The notes below the pieces were generated by a model. The model saw only the letters and a list, made by a program, of their open reading frames with translations, did not search any database and had not been told where the DNA came from. Shown here piece by piece: positions 37,725-48,572 of a stretch of DNA of 64,000 bases; the stretch's first letter is position 1; every line of letters begins with the position of its first letter. The stretch comes from Cunninghamia lanceolata. Its lineage: Eukaryota > Streptophyta > Pinopsida > Cupressales > Cupressaceae. A program made the translations under genes and the position numbers. The DNA lies in contig BSBN01000860.1 of the NCBI GenBank assembly GCA_027924645.1, forward strand, positions 8,122,001 to 8,186,000, written 5' to 3'.

Positions 37725-39450
37725 ATGCCTCCAAAGGGGATGACAACATAAGTGCTTAAGAAGTTCCAAGAGATGGAAGAAATGATCAAGGTTGGAATCA
37801 AGGAAACACTCCAGGCTGAGTTGAAGGCACTAAAGATAGGAAAGAAATCAGATGGTGAATCTGATGAAGAAGAAGAAGAAGATGGGGAAGAGGAAACAAC
37901 CCCAGAACAAGCAGATATATCTGCAGACCAGAAACAATTTTTGGAGGCCATAAGGACACTCGGTAAGGAGTCGTCTGAATCAAAAATGGAGATTTTGATG
38001 TTTAGTGGAAAGATGGACGCAGAAGAAGTCATCAAATGGGTCGAGGCTTTGAACAATTAGTTCAAGTACAAGGAGGTACTGGAGAATAGAAGAGTCAAGT
38101 TTGCAAAGACAAAATTGAAGGGTGCTGCACTCACGTGGTGGAACTACACCCAGGGAGAAAGGGTGAAGAATGGCAAGAGCATGATCTCATCCTGGAGTCA
38201 GATGGTAGAGAGGATCAAGGCTCAGTTCCTACCAACGGATTATGAAGTGCAGATATACAGGAAAATGCAGAACCTCAGACAGAAGGATATGGATGTATCC
38301 ACCTACACAGAGGAATTTCACAAATTATCTCTAAGGTGCGGGCTTGCTGAGGATGAAAAGGGAAGAATTGCCAGGTATATTAATGGCCTGAAATATAACA
38401 TCTAAGATGAGATTACCATCTTGATACCAGAAACTATGGATAAGTGCTTCCAAATGGCACTGAGAGTAGAAGAGAAGCATAAAAGAAAAGGAGAACAATA
38501 GAACAGAGGCAGAGGTGGAAGGAACTTCAGAGGCAGAAATAGTTTCAGTGGCAGAAATTAGTTCCAGAAGAATCAAGGGGAGTCCAGTCAACAAGAACAC
38601 AGCGGAGAATCTGGTTCAAGAGGGGGTTTTAGAGGAACGAGACCCAATGGAAGAGGTAGATTTGGTGGACCAAGCAGAGGTCTTAATGTCTTCACGAGAA
38701 GATGTTATAATTGTAACCAAATTGGGCACATAGCAAGCAAGTGTTCGGAGAAAGCCTCAAGCTCTTATGGAGGAGATAGAAGGAGCCAGCTGATTCAAGA
38801 AGAAGATTGTCAGAGTGTGAACTCATCTATGGGAAGCGCAGCTCCAGCACAAGATGGAGAGAATCTCATGATGAGGAGGACAATGCTGAAGGTACCACAG
38901 AACAAAGAACCACCGTAGAGGAAGACACTATTCAAAACTCTGTGTAAAGTTTCTGGCAAAAGGTGTAAGGTAATTGTTGATTCTGGCTCAACTAAAAATT
39001 TAGTTTCAGTAGAAATGGTAGAGAAATTGAATTTGAAAATATTGCCACATGTTAGTCCATACAAAGTGTCTTGGCTGAACAAAGGGCAACAAGTCTTGGT
39101 TGATGAACAAGCTTGGGTAGAATTTTAGATAGGGGAATATAGGGACAAACTGTTGTGTGATATAATTCTCATGGATGTGTGCCATTTACTGTTGGGTAGA
39201 CCTTGGCAGTATGATGTACAAGCCCAACATGATGGTAAATCCAATTCTTTTGTTATCACCAAGAATGGTAGACAGTATAAGATGGATCCTTTACCAGAAG
39301 AGGGTGTAGACAAGAATGTAGGCTCAAGTATCATGTTAGTGAGTGCGAAAGAGTTTCTCCATACTCTAAAAGAAGAGGGAACCCAGGGGTATGCTATGAT
39401 TTTGAAACCTAAAGACAATTCTGATTTGTCTAAAAATAGTAAGGAAAAGT
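37725..39450 (+). pseudogene. Chromovirus gag and protease, decayed
   Basis: Starts at ATG 37725 (MPPKG), as in the related gag at 14935. One frame continues through a Glu-rich acidic stretch, the gag core (WWNYTQ at about 38140, LRQKDMDVSTYTEEF at about 38275), a Gly/Arg-rich region, a CCHC knuckle CYNCNQIGHIASKC (38703-38744), and a protease site IVDSGSTKN (near 38979) followed by CHLLLGRPWQYD (about 39180). In-frame stops lie at 37749, 38058, 38403, 38499, 38559, 38916 and 39126. Most are TAG or TAA where the homologous position is Gln or could be Gln. A one-base frameshift near 39440-39455 separates it from pol. Confidence 0.9.
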
Positions 39451-40443
39451 CCCTAAGGAAGTGCAGGACAAGTATAAGAGTATCATGGTGGAGGATATGC
39501 CCAATACACTACCCCCTGTGAGAGACATAAGTCATCAAATTGACTTCATCCCAGGATCCACATTGCCAAATAAACCAGCTTATAAAATGACACCTAATCA
39601 GAATGAGGAGATTGTTAAACAAGTACAAGAACTATTGGATAAGGGCTTGGTGAAGAAAAGTCTTAGTCCATGTGCTGTACCTATAGTTTTAGCTCCCAAG
39701 AAGGATGGCAAATGGAGGTTATGTACTGATTCGAGAGCCATAAATAAGATCACCATCAGATATAGGTTTCCTATGCCCAGAATAGAGGACCTCATGGATT
39801 GTTTGGGAGGAGCTCAGTACTTTTCTAAAATTGATCTCAAAAGTGGATACCATTAGATCAGGATTAGACAAGGGGATGAATGGAAGACAGCCTTTAAGAT
39901 TAATGAGAGTCTTCATGAGTGGGTGGTGATGCCATTTGGACTGTCCAATGCTCCAAGCACTTTCATGCGTCTAATGAATGAGGTATTGAAAGATTTTATT
40001 GGTAAATTTGTTGTTGTCTATCTTGATGATATTCTAATTTTCAGTAGGACAAAGGAAGAACATTTGCAGCATTTGGAATAGGTGTTGAAGAAACTGCATG
40101 AGGAAAAACTGATGATCAATATGGAGAAGAGTGTCTTCATGAAGGAAGAACTCACATATCTAGGATTTGTGATATCCCAGGGTAATTTGAAAATGGATTT
40201 GGAAAAGGTAAATGCTATTCTGTCTTGGCCAGCACCTAGGACAGTAAGTGATATGAGAAGTTTTCATGGGTTGGCAACTTTTTATAGGAAATTCATAAGA
40301 GGATTCAGTCATGTTTGTACACCCATTCTAGATACCATAAAAGGAGGACAGAAATGTAAGTTTGTTTGGAATAGAGCAGCAGATGAATCTTTTGAGATTC
40401 TTAAATAGAAAATAGCAGAGAAACCCATTTTGGTTTTGCCTTA

Positions 40444-41410
40444 GGGTCAAAGCACAAAGTTGTGTCACACTTTCAGCTAATTTATCAGCACAAGTGAATT
40501 TAAGTATTTCTAACTAAAAATCAATTTTAGTCAAACATATGATCTTGTAAGATTCATTCTAGCTAAGTTAGATATATCCATAACTTTGCCAACTAAAATT
40601 ATTGGCTAAATGCATATGTAACACACTATGAGGCCAATTTACCAAAAAAATAAATTATTTAAAAAACTTGATATTTCAACAACTTCTAGCCGTGTAAATA
40701 ACATTTTTTTAAATATAAAAATACCCTTTTGTAGATCTATAAGTTTAGTTTTCAAAAATATATATATTTTAATAGTTTAATTATTATTTATATTTTCCTT
40801 TCTATTTTTACTAAAAGTACGTTATCAGCATAAAACATTAGGTCGATTACCATATCAAGGAAAAATAGTAAAAATTATTAAAAAAAATTGAAAAAAATAT
40901 GATGCACTAGATAAAAGAATCTATATCAAGATGATATAATTTTTTTTCTATTTTAGATAAATAATTAATATAAAAGTTGACGTTGAATGGAAACAACTAC
41001 GTTTTAATACATGCACATTTTATTATTTTTTAAAAAATATATATTATCAAAATTGGAAAAAAATATATCCATGCACTAAAGTTTCAAGTTATAAATACAC
41101 ACAAAAAAATTGAAGAAAAAAAATAAAATTTACTATATAAAGATTGACGTCTCATGTAACTTCATTTTTTAGCATTTTATCAGCAACTAAATTATAGTGT
41201 CAATTTATTAAAAACTATATTCAAATATTTTTTTTATTTTTTTGAAAAAATACAAACATAAAATATACTAAAAAATAAATATTTTATTAGTTTACATCAT
41301 TTCAAAATTTAAAACATCTATGTCACTTTTTAGTGATTCAAGTTTAAAAGTTGGATTAGCGTTGGTCGTTTCCTTTATAAAAGTGTGACACAGCTTTGTG
41401 CTTTTACCCC
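40444..41410. mobile_element. TIR DNA element (non-autonomous, PIF/Harbinger-like) in pol
   Basis: A 967-bp AT-rich segment interrupts the chromovirus pol. Its ends are about 30-bp inverted repeats sharing AAAGCACAAAG and TGTGTCACACTTT, starting GGG(G)T. A TTA duplication flanks it (40441-40443 and 41411-41413). Dropping the insert and one TTA brings the two halves of the pol homology together; only a 1-base indel remains nearby. A TTA duplication and GGG termini fit PIF/Harbinger-derived MITEs. There is no transposase, and the length is large for a MITE. Confidence 0.85.
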
Positions 41411-43259
41411 TTATTTTAATAATTGATCATTGTAGAATGTGATGCCAGTAACCTTGCCATTGGTGTTGTCTTGAGTCAGGAAGGCAGACCTGTTGCTTTC
41501 TTTAATGAGAAGTTGAATGACGCTAAAAGGAAGTATTCCACATATGATCTCGAATTGTATGCAATGGTGCAAGAATTAAAAAAATGGAGACATTATCTCT
41601 TGCTCAAGGAATTCATTATTTATACTGACAACCATGCTTTGAGTTTTCTGAATTCATAGGAGAAACTAAATCACAGGCATATGAAGTGGGTCGAACAACT
41701 CCAGGTGTATACTTTTTCCATCAAACATAAGAAGGGACAAGCCAACAAGGTGGCAGATGCTCTGAGTAGAAGAGTGTGCACTATACAGGAAATCCAGTTG
41801 CAAAGTGTGGGAGTGGATTCTCTCAAGAATATGTACCAGGATGATGAGGACTTCAAGGAGATATATGCAGTTTGTTCACAGTTTTCAGATTCCTATCATT
41901 CTAATTTTTTTGAATATTTGTTGCAACAAGGGCTACTATTCAAAGGCAACCAACTGTGTGTACCTAGGTGTTCTATGAGGGAGAACATAAAAGAGAAACA
42001 TTGCGGTAGTCTTGGAGGTCATTTTGGACTAGACAAGACATTGGAACAAGTGAGAAGGCTTTACTTCTAGCCTAAGATGCAAATAGATGTCAGGAAATTT
42101 GTAGAAAGTTGCAACATTTGCCAGAAGGCAAAAGGGACTTCATCAAATGCAGGTCTCTATCAACCACTTCCAATTCCGTAAAGGCCATGGGAGTGCATCA
42201 GTATGGATTTTGTTTTGGGTCTTCCCTGGACTCAAAGAGGATTTGACAGTGTGTTTGTGGTTGTTGACAAGTTTAGTAAAATGGCTCATTTTGTGCCATG
42301 TAAATGTACTAACGATGCTTCACATATTGTTGGTCTTTTCTTCAAGGAGATAGTAAGAATTCATGGTTTGCCATTGAATATTGTCACTGACAAAGATCCC
42401 AAGTTTGTGGGACATTTTTGGCACATATTGTGGAAGAAATTAGGCACCCAATTGTCTTTCACATCATCATATTACCCTCAGATGGATGGACAAACTGAGG
42501 TGGCAAATAGATCACTGGGTAATCTTTTGAGGTGTTTGACTAAACAACATGGAGAAGCATGGGATATGATCATCCCACAGGTAGAATTTGCATATAATGA
42601 TTCTGTTAATAGGAGCACAGGAAAGAGTCCTTTTGAAGTTGTATATGGGATTCATCCTAGGGGAATTTTGGAGCTCAGGGATCTCCAGAATATGGAGAAA
42701 AAAAGTGCACAAGGAGAAGATTTTGTAGTAGGTATGAAAGATATCCATGATGCTGTCAGAGAAACTATACAGAAGAACACAGGGAAATACAAAGAGAGAG
42801 ATGATCAAAAGAAAAGGGATGGCATATCTGAAGAAAGAAAGGCTTCCAAAAGGACAACCCACAAAGCTTCTTATGAAGAAGATAGGTCCATGCAAGATTG
42901 TACACAAGGTTGGGCCTAATGCATACGAAATTGAACTCCCCCAGGTTTCGCAATATCACCCATTTTCAATGTGTCTAACCTATTTCCATTCAGAGGAGAC
43001 AATGTTGCTAGTTCAGATGTGACTAAAGCAGGGAAGCAAAATGGATTTCTGATCTTCCACCGAGTCAGCCAGTACAGCTAGAATGTATTTTGGACACCAA
43101 AGTTCAGAAGAAGACCAGGCATAAAACCTACAAGTAGTATCTGGTCAAATGGCATGGTTTGCCTGATGAAGATGCTACCTAGATGAGCGAGGAGGACATC
43201 ATCAAACATGGGGTTACTGTTTTCGACTTGGTTCCTCAAGGGACTTGGGTTCTTTTACA

Positions 43260-43270
43260 CCCCGGGAGTA
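43260..43270 (+). other. Polypurine tract (weak)
   Basis: CCCCGGGAGTA directly before the 3' LTR. It is imperfect, but its position matches the GGGGAGTA of the related element. Confidence 0.55.
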
Positions 43271-44423
43271 TGGTGCAGGGGCACCTAGATACCTTAATTA
43301 ATTTCATGTTCTTTTTGATGTTTTGGAGTTGTATAAGGTCCACGTGACCAATTGTAAGGCCTAGTGCCATGTGTGAGTCTGAGTGGAATAGGACAAGTCA
43401 TAGGCTCTGGTAGTGGAAGAGCAAACACATTGTAACTGAATAGGTTGACAGTTGCAGAATGGTTGGCATTCCCACCAATGCAAACTGTCAAGAACAAGAA
43501 CATGTATAAATAGTTTAGTGAACAGAAGGAAAGGGGAGAGAAGAAGAGTAGTATAGTAATTGTGTGGTTTTGTGGTAGAACAATAGTGAGAAGATAGAAG
43601 AGTTGTTTTGAGTGCAGAAGTTCCCAAAATAAATAAAAGATCATGTTGTGTTTTGTGTTCTTTCACTGTGTCACTGTAATTAGTTTCCATTTTGTCATTC
43701 GGATGGATTACTGAGCCATTCCACCAACGAGATTTCTTTGAAATTGGTGGGATGGGTCTATCTGTACAATTTGTGTTCTTTTTGTTTTTTTTTATGTTTA
43801 GTGTTGGGATTGAGCATGGGATGTGCTAGTTGAGCCTAGCATCTCTATGTGCTAGGTTCTGAGAAGAGAGAAAGTGCCTGCGTTGCAGCGTTTGTTATCA
43901 GTAGGAAAATAACCATCGGAGAGAGACCAGGCAATGGTTGTCTGGCCGAAGAGCAAGAAGTACTAAGTCCTATGTCGGAGAGACTTGAGTGTCAGGGAGA
44001 TAAGTTCTTAAGAGGCCGATAATGATTGTCTTACCAAAAGTTGAAGAGTGAAGTGACGAGTACATTGGCGTAACATCGGCCTATCGGCTGATAGAAGTTT
44101 TATTTTGCCGACGGTTGAAGTCATGTCGAAGGAAGGAGGTCCCACCAAATGCACATTGCAAATGCATATCGAGAATGTATGTGAGAATATACATTTCGTT
44201 GGATACAAAGGGTGACCGGTAACAACGGTGAGAACAAGGTAAAGATACATTGGTCGACCGGTAGTAGCAAGTCATGTTATGCATATACAATAGTTTGCCA
44301 TATCGGCGTGCGTGGTAGTATCGGGGGACAAGTGCAAGCTCCCGCCGATGAGTTAATCTCGCCGAAGGGTCATAAAGGGAAATGTTGGATTGAAATCACA
44401 CTTTCGTTGAATGCCCTGCATCA
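43271..44423 (+). repeat. 3' LTR of the chromovirus
   Basis: 1153 bp, TGGTGCAGGGGCACC...CCTGCATCA. Stem-loop B is intact (43835-43856). Stem-loop A (43716-43754) has several stem changes relative to the 5' copy. Confidence 0.93.
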
Positions 44424-44702
44424 AAAAGTGTAACCTATTTAATTAAGACTTAATATATCACAATACAATTGTAATATGTAATAAATTGTAAAAGATTTTT
44501 TAAAATTGAGATATAATTATAATTCATCTAGATGTTGTGTGATAAATCCGAATTGATTCTCATCATATTGCCCATGATCTCATGCAATATTTGAAACCTA
44601 TAATCTCTTTTCATGCAATATTCTACTTCTAGGTTTTGATAGTGTTACTAAAATAAGTCATTGAATTTAAATATTTAAATAAAATAATGGTACTTAGTTC
44701 TA

Positions 44703-44734
44703 GGGTAAGTGCAAAAAGATGGGGGCCCAAAAAG
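44703..44734 (+). repeat. Left terminal inverted repeat
   Basis: 32 bp beginning GGGTAAGTGCAA, containing GATGGGGG and ending CCAAAAAG. Preceded by TCTA. Confidence 0.82.
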
Positions 44735-44764
44735 TGGCAAAATTAATTTCAAAAAAAATTAAGT

Positions 44765-44887
44765 CATAACGCGAGCGCATTATAAGTTGCTATAAATAAA
44801 TAAAAAGGGTTTCAAATCTCATTTCATTTCTTTCTTCTCCTCTATGACCGCGGCCTACAAACCCTAGAAAGTGCGCTCGCGTTTTGC
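44765..44887. repeat. Left subterminal GCGAGCGC module (split arms)
   Basis: CATAACGCGAGCGC followed by ATTATAA at 44765-44785, with an opposing arm GTGCGCTCGCGTTTTGC at 44871-44887. The arms match the compact palindromes at 56418, 59507 and 59594, but here about 85 bases, including the promoter of the first gene, lie between them. Confidence 0.65.
44791..44798 (+). promoter_or_regulatory. TATA box upstream of the unknown gene
   Basis: TATAAATA lies 140 bases before the first plausible ATG (44931), inside the subterminal module. The core promoter would therefore sit between the putative transposase-binding arms. Confidence 0.55.
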
Positions 44888-45049
44888 AAAACTCCATTCA
44901 ACACAAAAACCTTATCGACTCATCGCCAAAATGCCGCCACGACATCGAGCACGTGAAAGGAGTGAGTTATATTTGTTTTTTTGTTTGAATTTGTTTCTAA
45001 ATAGGTAGGTTTTAGTTGATTTTTTATGTATATTTCGTTAATTGTCAAG

Positions 45050-47009
45050 AAATGTTAATGTACCTCCTCAAAATCCACAAAATCCTGAGGAGGAAATACC
45101 TGCAGAACAACAACCTCCTCCATCCATTCCTCGACATGCCCCTGGAACACAAGAAAATATAATGGGGCAAATTGAAAACAACAAAAAAGAAATTGAAGAT
45201 ATAATTGCAAGGTTGAAAGATCCTTCCACTTCAACCTTGCATAGGTCCACGCTTGTTGAATCTCTTGAATCTATGTTATCAAATGTAGATTCAATTAGCA
45301 AGCAAATAACTAGTTGGATGGATAAGAGGAGAGAGTTTAGAGATTATTATGTAGACAAGCTATCATACCAAGATGTGAAAAAATTACAAATCACAAAATT
45401 AGACTTGTGTTCCATTTTCACAAACCCACAAACAAATCAACCTCCACCCATTACATGCAAGAGGTTCCCTATCCATTGGTGCAACAACCAAGCGATAAGG
45501 GATAATTTTGGGCAGAGGTGGTGGATGGTTTTTGACCATCCTCCATGCAATAATAATGAGGTCCCGCACTACTTTTTGAGGAAACTCTACTGCGAGTTTG
45601 TCCTCAATAAAGTGCCAAACTATTTTGATATGCGGGACTTCCAGGGTAGAGGTGGGGGGTCAGCACAAGATAGACTAGGGGCACGTCTTGACCCACAGCG
45701 GGTAGTGAGACGAGTAATCAGCAGACCATCCCACGAGCATGTTTCTATCCCTTCCATTGTGAAGGAGAGTGTTGAAGTCGATACACTTCAGTCCATTAGT
45801 GCCTTGACCCAGAGCATCATAGAGCATGTAGGTCCTGCAACACAGAGTGGGTTGGGAGATAGTGCGAGGAGTAGGGTCCCACCCCATACTTGTCAGACTT
45901 GCAGGTCAGCCTGTGGTTATGACCCCATGGATAGTCAGGATGCAAGTGCACAGGCTACATCTGTAGCTGAGCAGATGGTGATGACAGATACCCTCCTGAG
46001 TGAGACTTTCGGCATTGATACTCAGGTAAATATTAGCAAGTTTATTGAATTTAATTTATTAAATTTCATTTTTGAAATGTAAGATTAACTAATTTAAATT
46101 GATGATTTTAATAAAATTTCAGGGTCATAGCGTCGATGTAGTTTTCAATGGTTCTCCACCTGCATTTTACACTAGATCATCTACTGTCGAGGTATGTAAC
46201 TAGTAAATAATTATAAATATTACATGTGAATAGCATCGTTATATGAATGGTATTCTAATATCTGATTTTGGATGTTGAATAGGTTAATACTATAGATTTC
46301 ACGGCAACACCTGCCAGCGGTGGTGGACTTCAAAGCTTTACGAAGGTAATAAAATAAATAGTTTAATGAATGAATTATACTTACTAGATTTTTGTATGTG
46401 ACTTGTGTGTTTTATTGTGTGTACTTCCATGTTTAGATGAACGTGTGTGTATGTTAGGAGCCATGATTTGCATCACTATTATAGTTTTCGTAATTGAGTA
46501 ATGTTGTTTTATTTGCAGATGATGCAGGCTATGGAGACACCTCCCCATGTTCATAGGGAAATGGAGCAGGGTGTGGCCTCTGCGATTCATAGCTCCATGG
46601 CATTGACAGGGGTATGAGGCAGATTAGTAAATTTCAATTTACATTCATTGTTATAGTTGTCTATTTTTGAAAAACCAAAAGATTATTGATTTGAAGTTTA
46701 ATTTCTATCTGGATGGTTTCTATAGGACATGACATCACCATGGCCTATTCCTGCTACTGAGGCAAGTGAGGAGACAGATTATATGTTAGCAGTAAGTGAT
46801 TATTTTGTTAAATGTTTTATTTTTTATAACATGTAATTTCTATATATTAATGTCTATACTTTTTATTGTAACTGGTAAAGATGCAAGAAGAACTAAATAG
46901 GAGGAGCAGCCCTCAGGTTCGTAGTAGACCACCCACATGCGCGTCTCCATCCCCTAGAAGATCAAAGGCTGCCCGTGATCTATTATCTTCACCAACCAGA
47001 GGGGAATGA
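45050..47009 (+). CDS. Multi-exon gene of unknown function in the large transposon
   Basis: A gene model with six consecutive open exons: 45050-46025, 46123-46191, 46283-46345, 46519-46611, 46726-46791 and 46881-47009 (TGA). Every intron has GT...AG ends, every junction is phase 0, and no exon contains a stop; together they give about 464 residues. The first exon is unclear. ATG 44931 (MPPRHRARER) followed by a good GTGAGT donor fits the protein style, but joining it to 45050 is off by one base, so either the start differs or a small indel has occurred. The product has a Pro/Glu-rich N-terminus, a short coiled-coil-like segment (IENNKKEIEDIIARL), a central Trp/Cys-rich block (CKRFPIHWCNNQ...FGQRWWMVFDHPPC), a CQTCRSACGY motif and an Arg/Ser/Pro-rich tail. 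I recognise no family. Its place in the TIR unit suggests an accessory (ORF1-type) protein of the transposon, but this is inference. Confidence 0.7.
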
Positions 47010-47929
47010 CTTTTTATTGTGTTCCTTTGTTGTATGCCTAAATGGCATTTGTGGACATATATTTTGTATTGTATATAGTTGACATTATATGCCTATATGG
47101 CATTTTTGTAAGCCTATATGGCTATTTTGTATATATGTTATACTTATATCAACAAATATTGATGTATGCCTATATGGATATTTGGTTAATACAAATCTTT
47201 TTTATTGATGGCGTCCATACTTGCATTATAAATCCACATTTGAATGGATATTTGTAGATGGCTACTTCAAATATTTAAAGTCCAATTGTATTACATAGGA
47301 TGTTTGTTGATCCAATAAGCTAGCTATTATTATACAAGTATCACCTAAACCTCATTTTGGAACTAAAAGATAAAAGTTGTATTTAAAAAAAAATGAATCA
47401 TCATGTTGAATAGAAAATATTAATATTCTTTATGAGTAGCATAGAATGTCAACTATATGCAATACAAAAAAATGAATCATCATGTTATTCTTTATGTTTG
47501 AGATCCTGAAAATGACTAAGTCTGGTAGCCTGATATCCTGAAACACTAGGATGAATATCCAAGTCATTAAGATGAGTGCCTAAATGAGACTTTCTTAAAC
47601 ATTCAAACATTGAGCAACAACCATGAAGGGTTAAGGCGCAATTTGCAACTCATAAAGCCTCAAAAGGGCACCCAACTTAGAGAGAGCATTCATTTAAGAC
47701 AAGGTGCCCGTTGACACCTGTTCCACCATAAAAGTGTGCCTAAGGTGGAAGGAGAACAAGCCTCTAGTAAGTGAAGTGCACCTATTGTCTAAACCACTTC
47801 ATTATGGCACCCTAGCATGAGGAGGAGTATATAAGTCAATAGGAAATGGCACCTATAATGCAAATGAAGGACAAAGTGGCATTTTCAATAAGCATCAATT
47901 CACCTTGAGCTTTCAATAAATACATCAAA
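47010..47929. other. 3' flank of the unknown gene and spacer
   Basis: 47040-47260 contains several copies of GCCTATATGG spaced about 20-50 bases apart. No coding sequence recognised in the rest. Confidence 0.4.
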
Positions 47930-48572
47930 TTGTGCCCCATAAGCTTAGGCACCCTTCGCCTGCAAAAGAACCTTGTATCGACGTCAAGAGTTGGTCGTAT
48001 CGGTGTATCAACATACCTTGGTTAGGCTTTGCTAATAGTGGTCTATCTTGCCGACGAGTGTGGTTCGAAGTCGAAGACATTGGTGTATCAGAAGATAATC
48101 CTATCTGTGCATCGAAAGAGTAGTTGAGAGATTTGCCGATGAAGGGAGTCACACCGACAGTCGAAATCCATCGGTGTATCAGCCCAACGAGATTAGAGTT
48201 CACCAATGTTTGGAGTCTCACCGACAGGTGTGGTTCGAAGGTTGTCATTTGTGAGATCAGTGTGTCGGCAGAAGAGTTTTTGAGTGTGCCGATGGTATTA
48301 AGTCCTACCGATAGGTGAGGGACTTAGAGTCTCGTATCGGAGTGACAAAGACATCGGTGTGAAAGGATATAAAGTCACCGATAGTGGTCTGTCTGACTGA
48401 TAAGAGTCAATGATGGGATGTTTGTCAGAAGTGAAATCAAACGGAGTCATGGTGGCATCGGCCTGTCGGCTGATGAAATTTTAAGCTCACCGATGGTATG
48501 TTGTCTCGCCAATAGTGAGTTCAAAGGTTCAAAAGTTGATAATTATATACTTCCACTGTGTGCTCTGCATCA
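47930..48572 (+). mobile_element. Diverged LTR fragment of the chromovirus lineage
   Basis: The stretch GTGGCATCGGCCTGTCGGCT (48451-48470) and following bases resemble ACATCGGCCTATCAGCTGAT in the chromovirus LTR. The fragment ends CTCTGCATCA (48572), the same terminus as both related LTR families. There is no primer site after it, so it is a solo LTR or a truncated relic. The left edge is uncertain. Confidence 0.5.

Larger units (their letters stand above)
39455..43270 (+). pseudogene. Chromovirus pol (RT, RNase H, integrase, chromodomain), decayed
   Basis: Reverse transcriptase with AIVLAPKKDGKWRLC-like context and FSKIDLKSGYH (ending 39853) and the catalytic YLDD at 40019-40030. RNase H (VECDAS at about 41435, TDNHAL at about 41625) lies beyond the inserted TIR element. 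Integrase has an HHCC finger (about 41990-42125) and the catalytic Asp-Asp-Glu seen in MDFVLG, IVTDKDPKF and GQTEVANR. A chromodomain-like region (YLVKWHGLPDEDAT...MSEEDI, about 43138-43200) ends it. Stops lie at 39854, 40079, 40406, 41657, 42068, 42179, 43135 and 43180; frameshifts occur near 41420, between 42830 and 42900, and near 43000. In the integrase C-terminus the GPY/F-type residue appears as Cys (GPC). Confidence 0.92.
36478..44423 (+). mobile_element. Full-length Ty3/gypsy chromovirus, inactivated
   Basis: An 7.9-kb plus-strand element: 5' LTR 36478-37629, primer site 37633-37644, gag, protease, reverse transcriptase, RNase H, integrase, chromodomain, short polypurine tract and 3' LTR 43271-44423. 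The target duplication AAAAG is at 36473-36477 and 44424-44428. Domain order and the C-terminal chromodomain place it among chromoviruses; I do not assign the clade. At least 15 in-frame stops and several frameshifts kill it, and a 967-bp TIR element interrupts it at 40444-41410. LTRs differ by several percent by eye, mainly transitions, so it is older than the TR-GAG-like element. Confidence 0.93.

Noticed and set aside
42512..42907. 131-codon minus-strand open frame over integrase
   Set aside because: Shadow of the plus-strand pol; the protein is not recognisable.
44931..45049. Exon 1 from ATG 44931 with a GTGAGT donor joined to 45050
   Set aside because: The join is one base out of frame; the only in-frame donor found (45005) gives a 45-base intron, too short for plants. 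Left open in the annotation.
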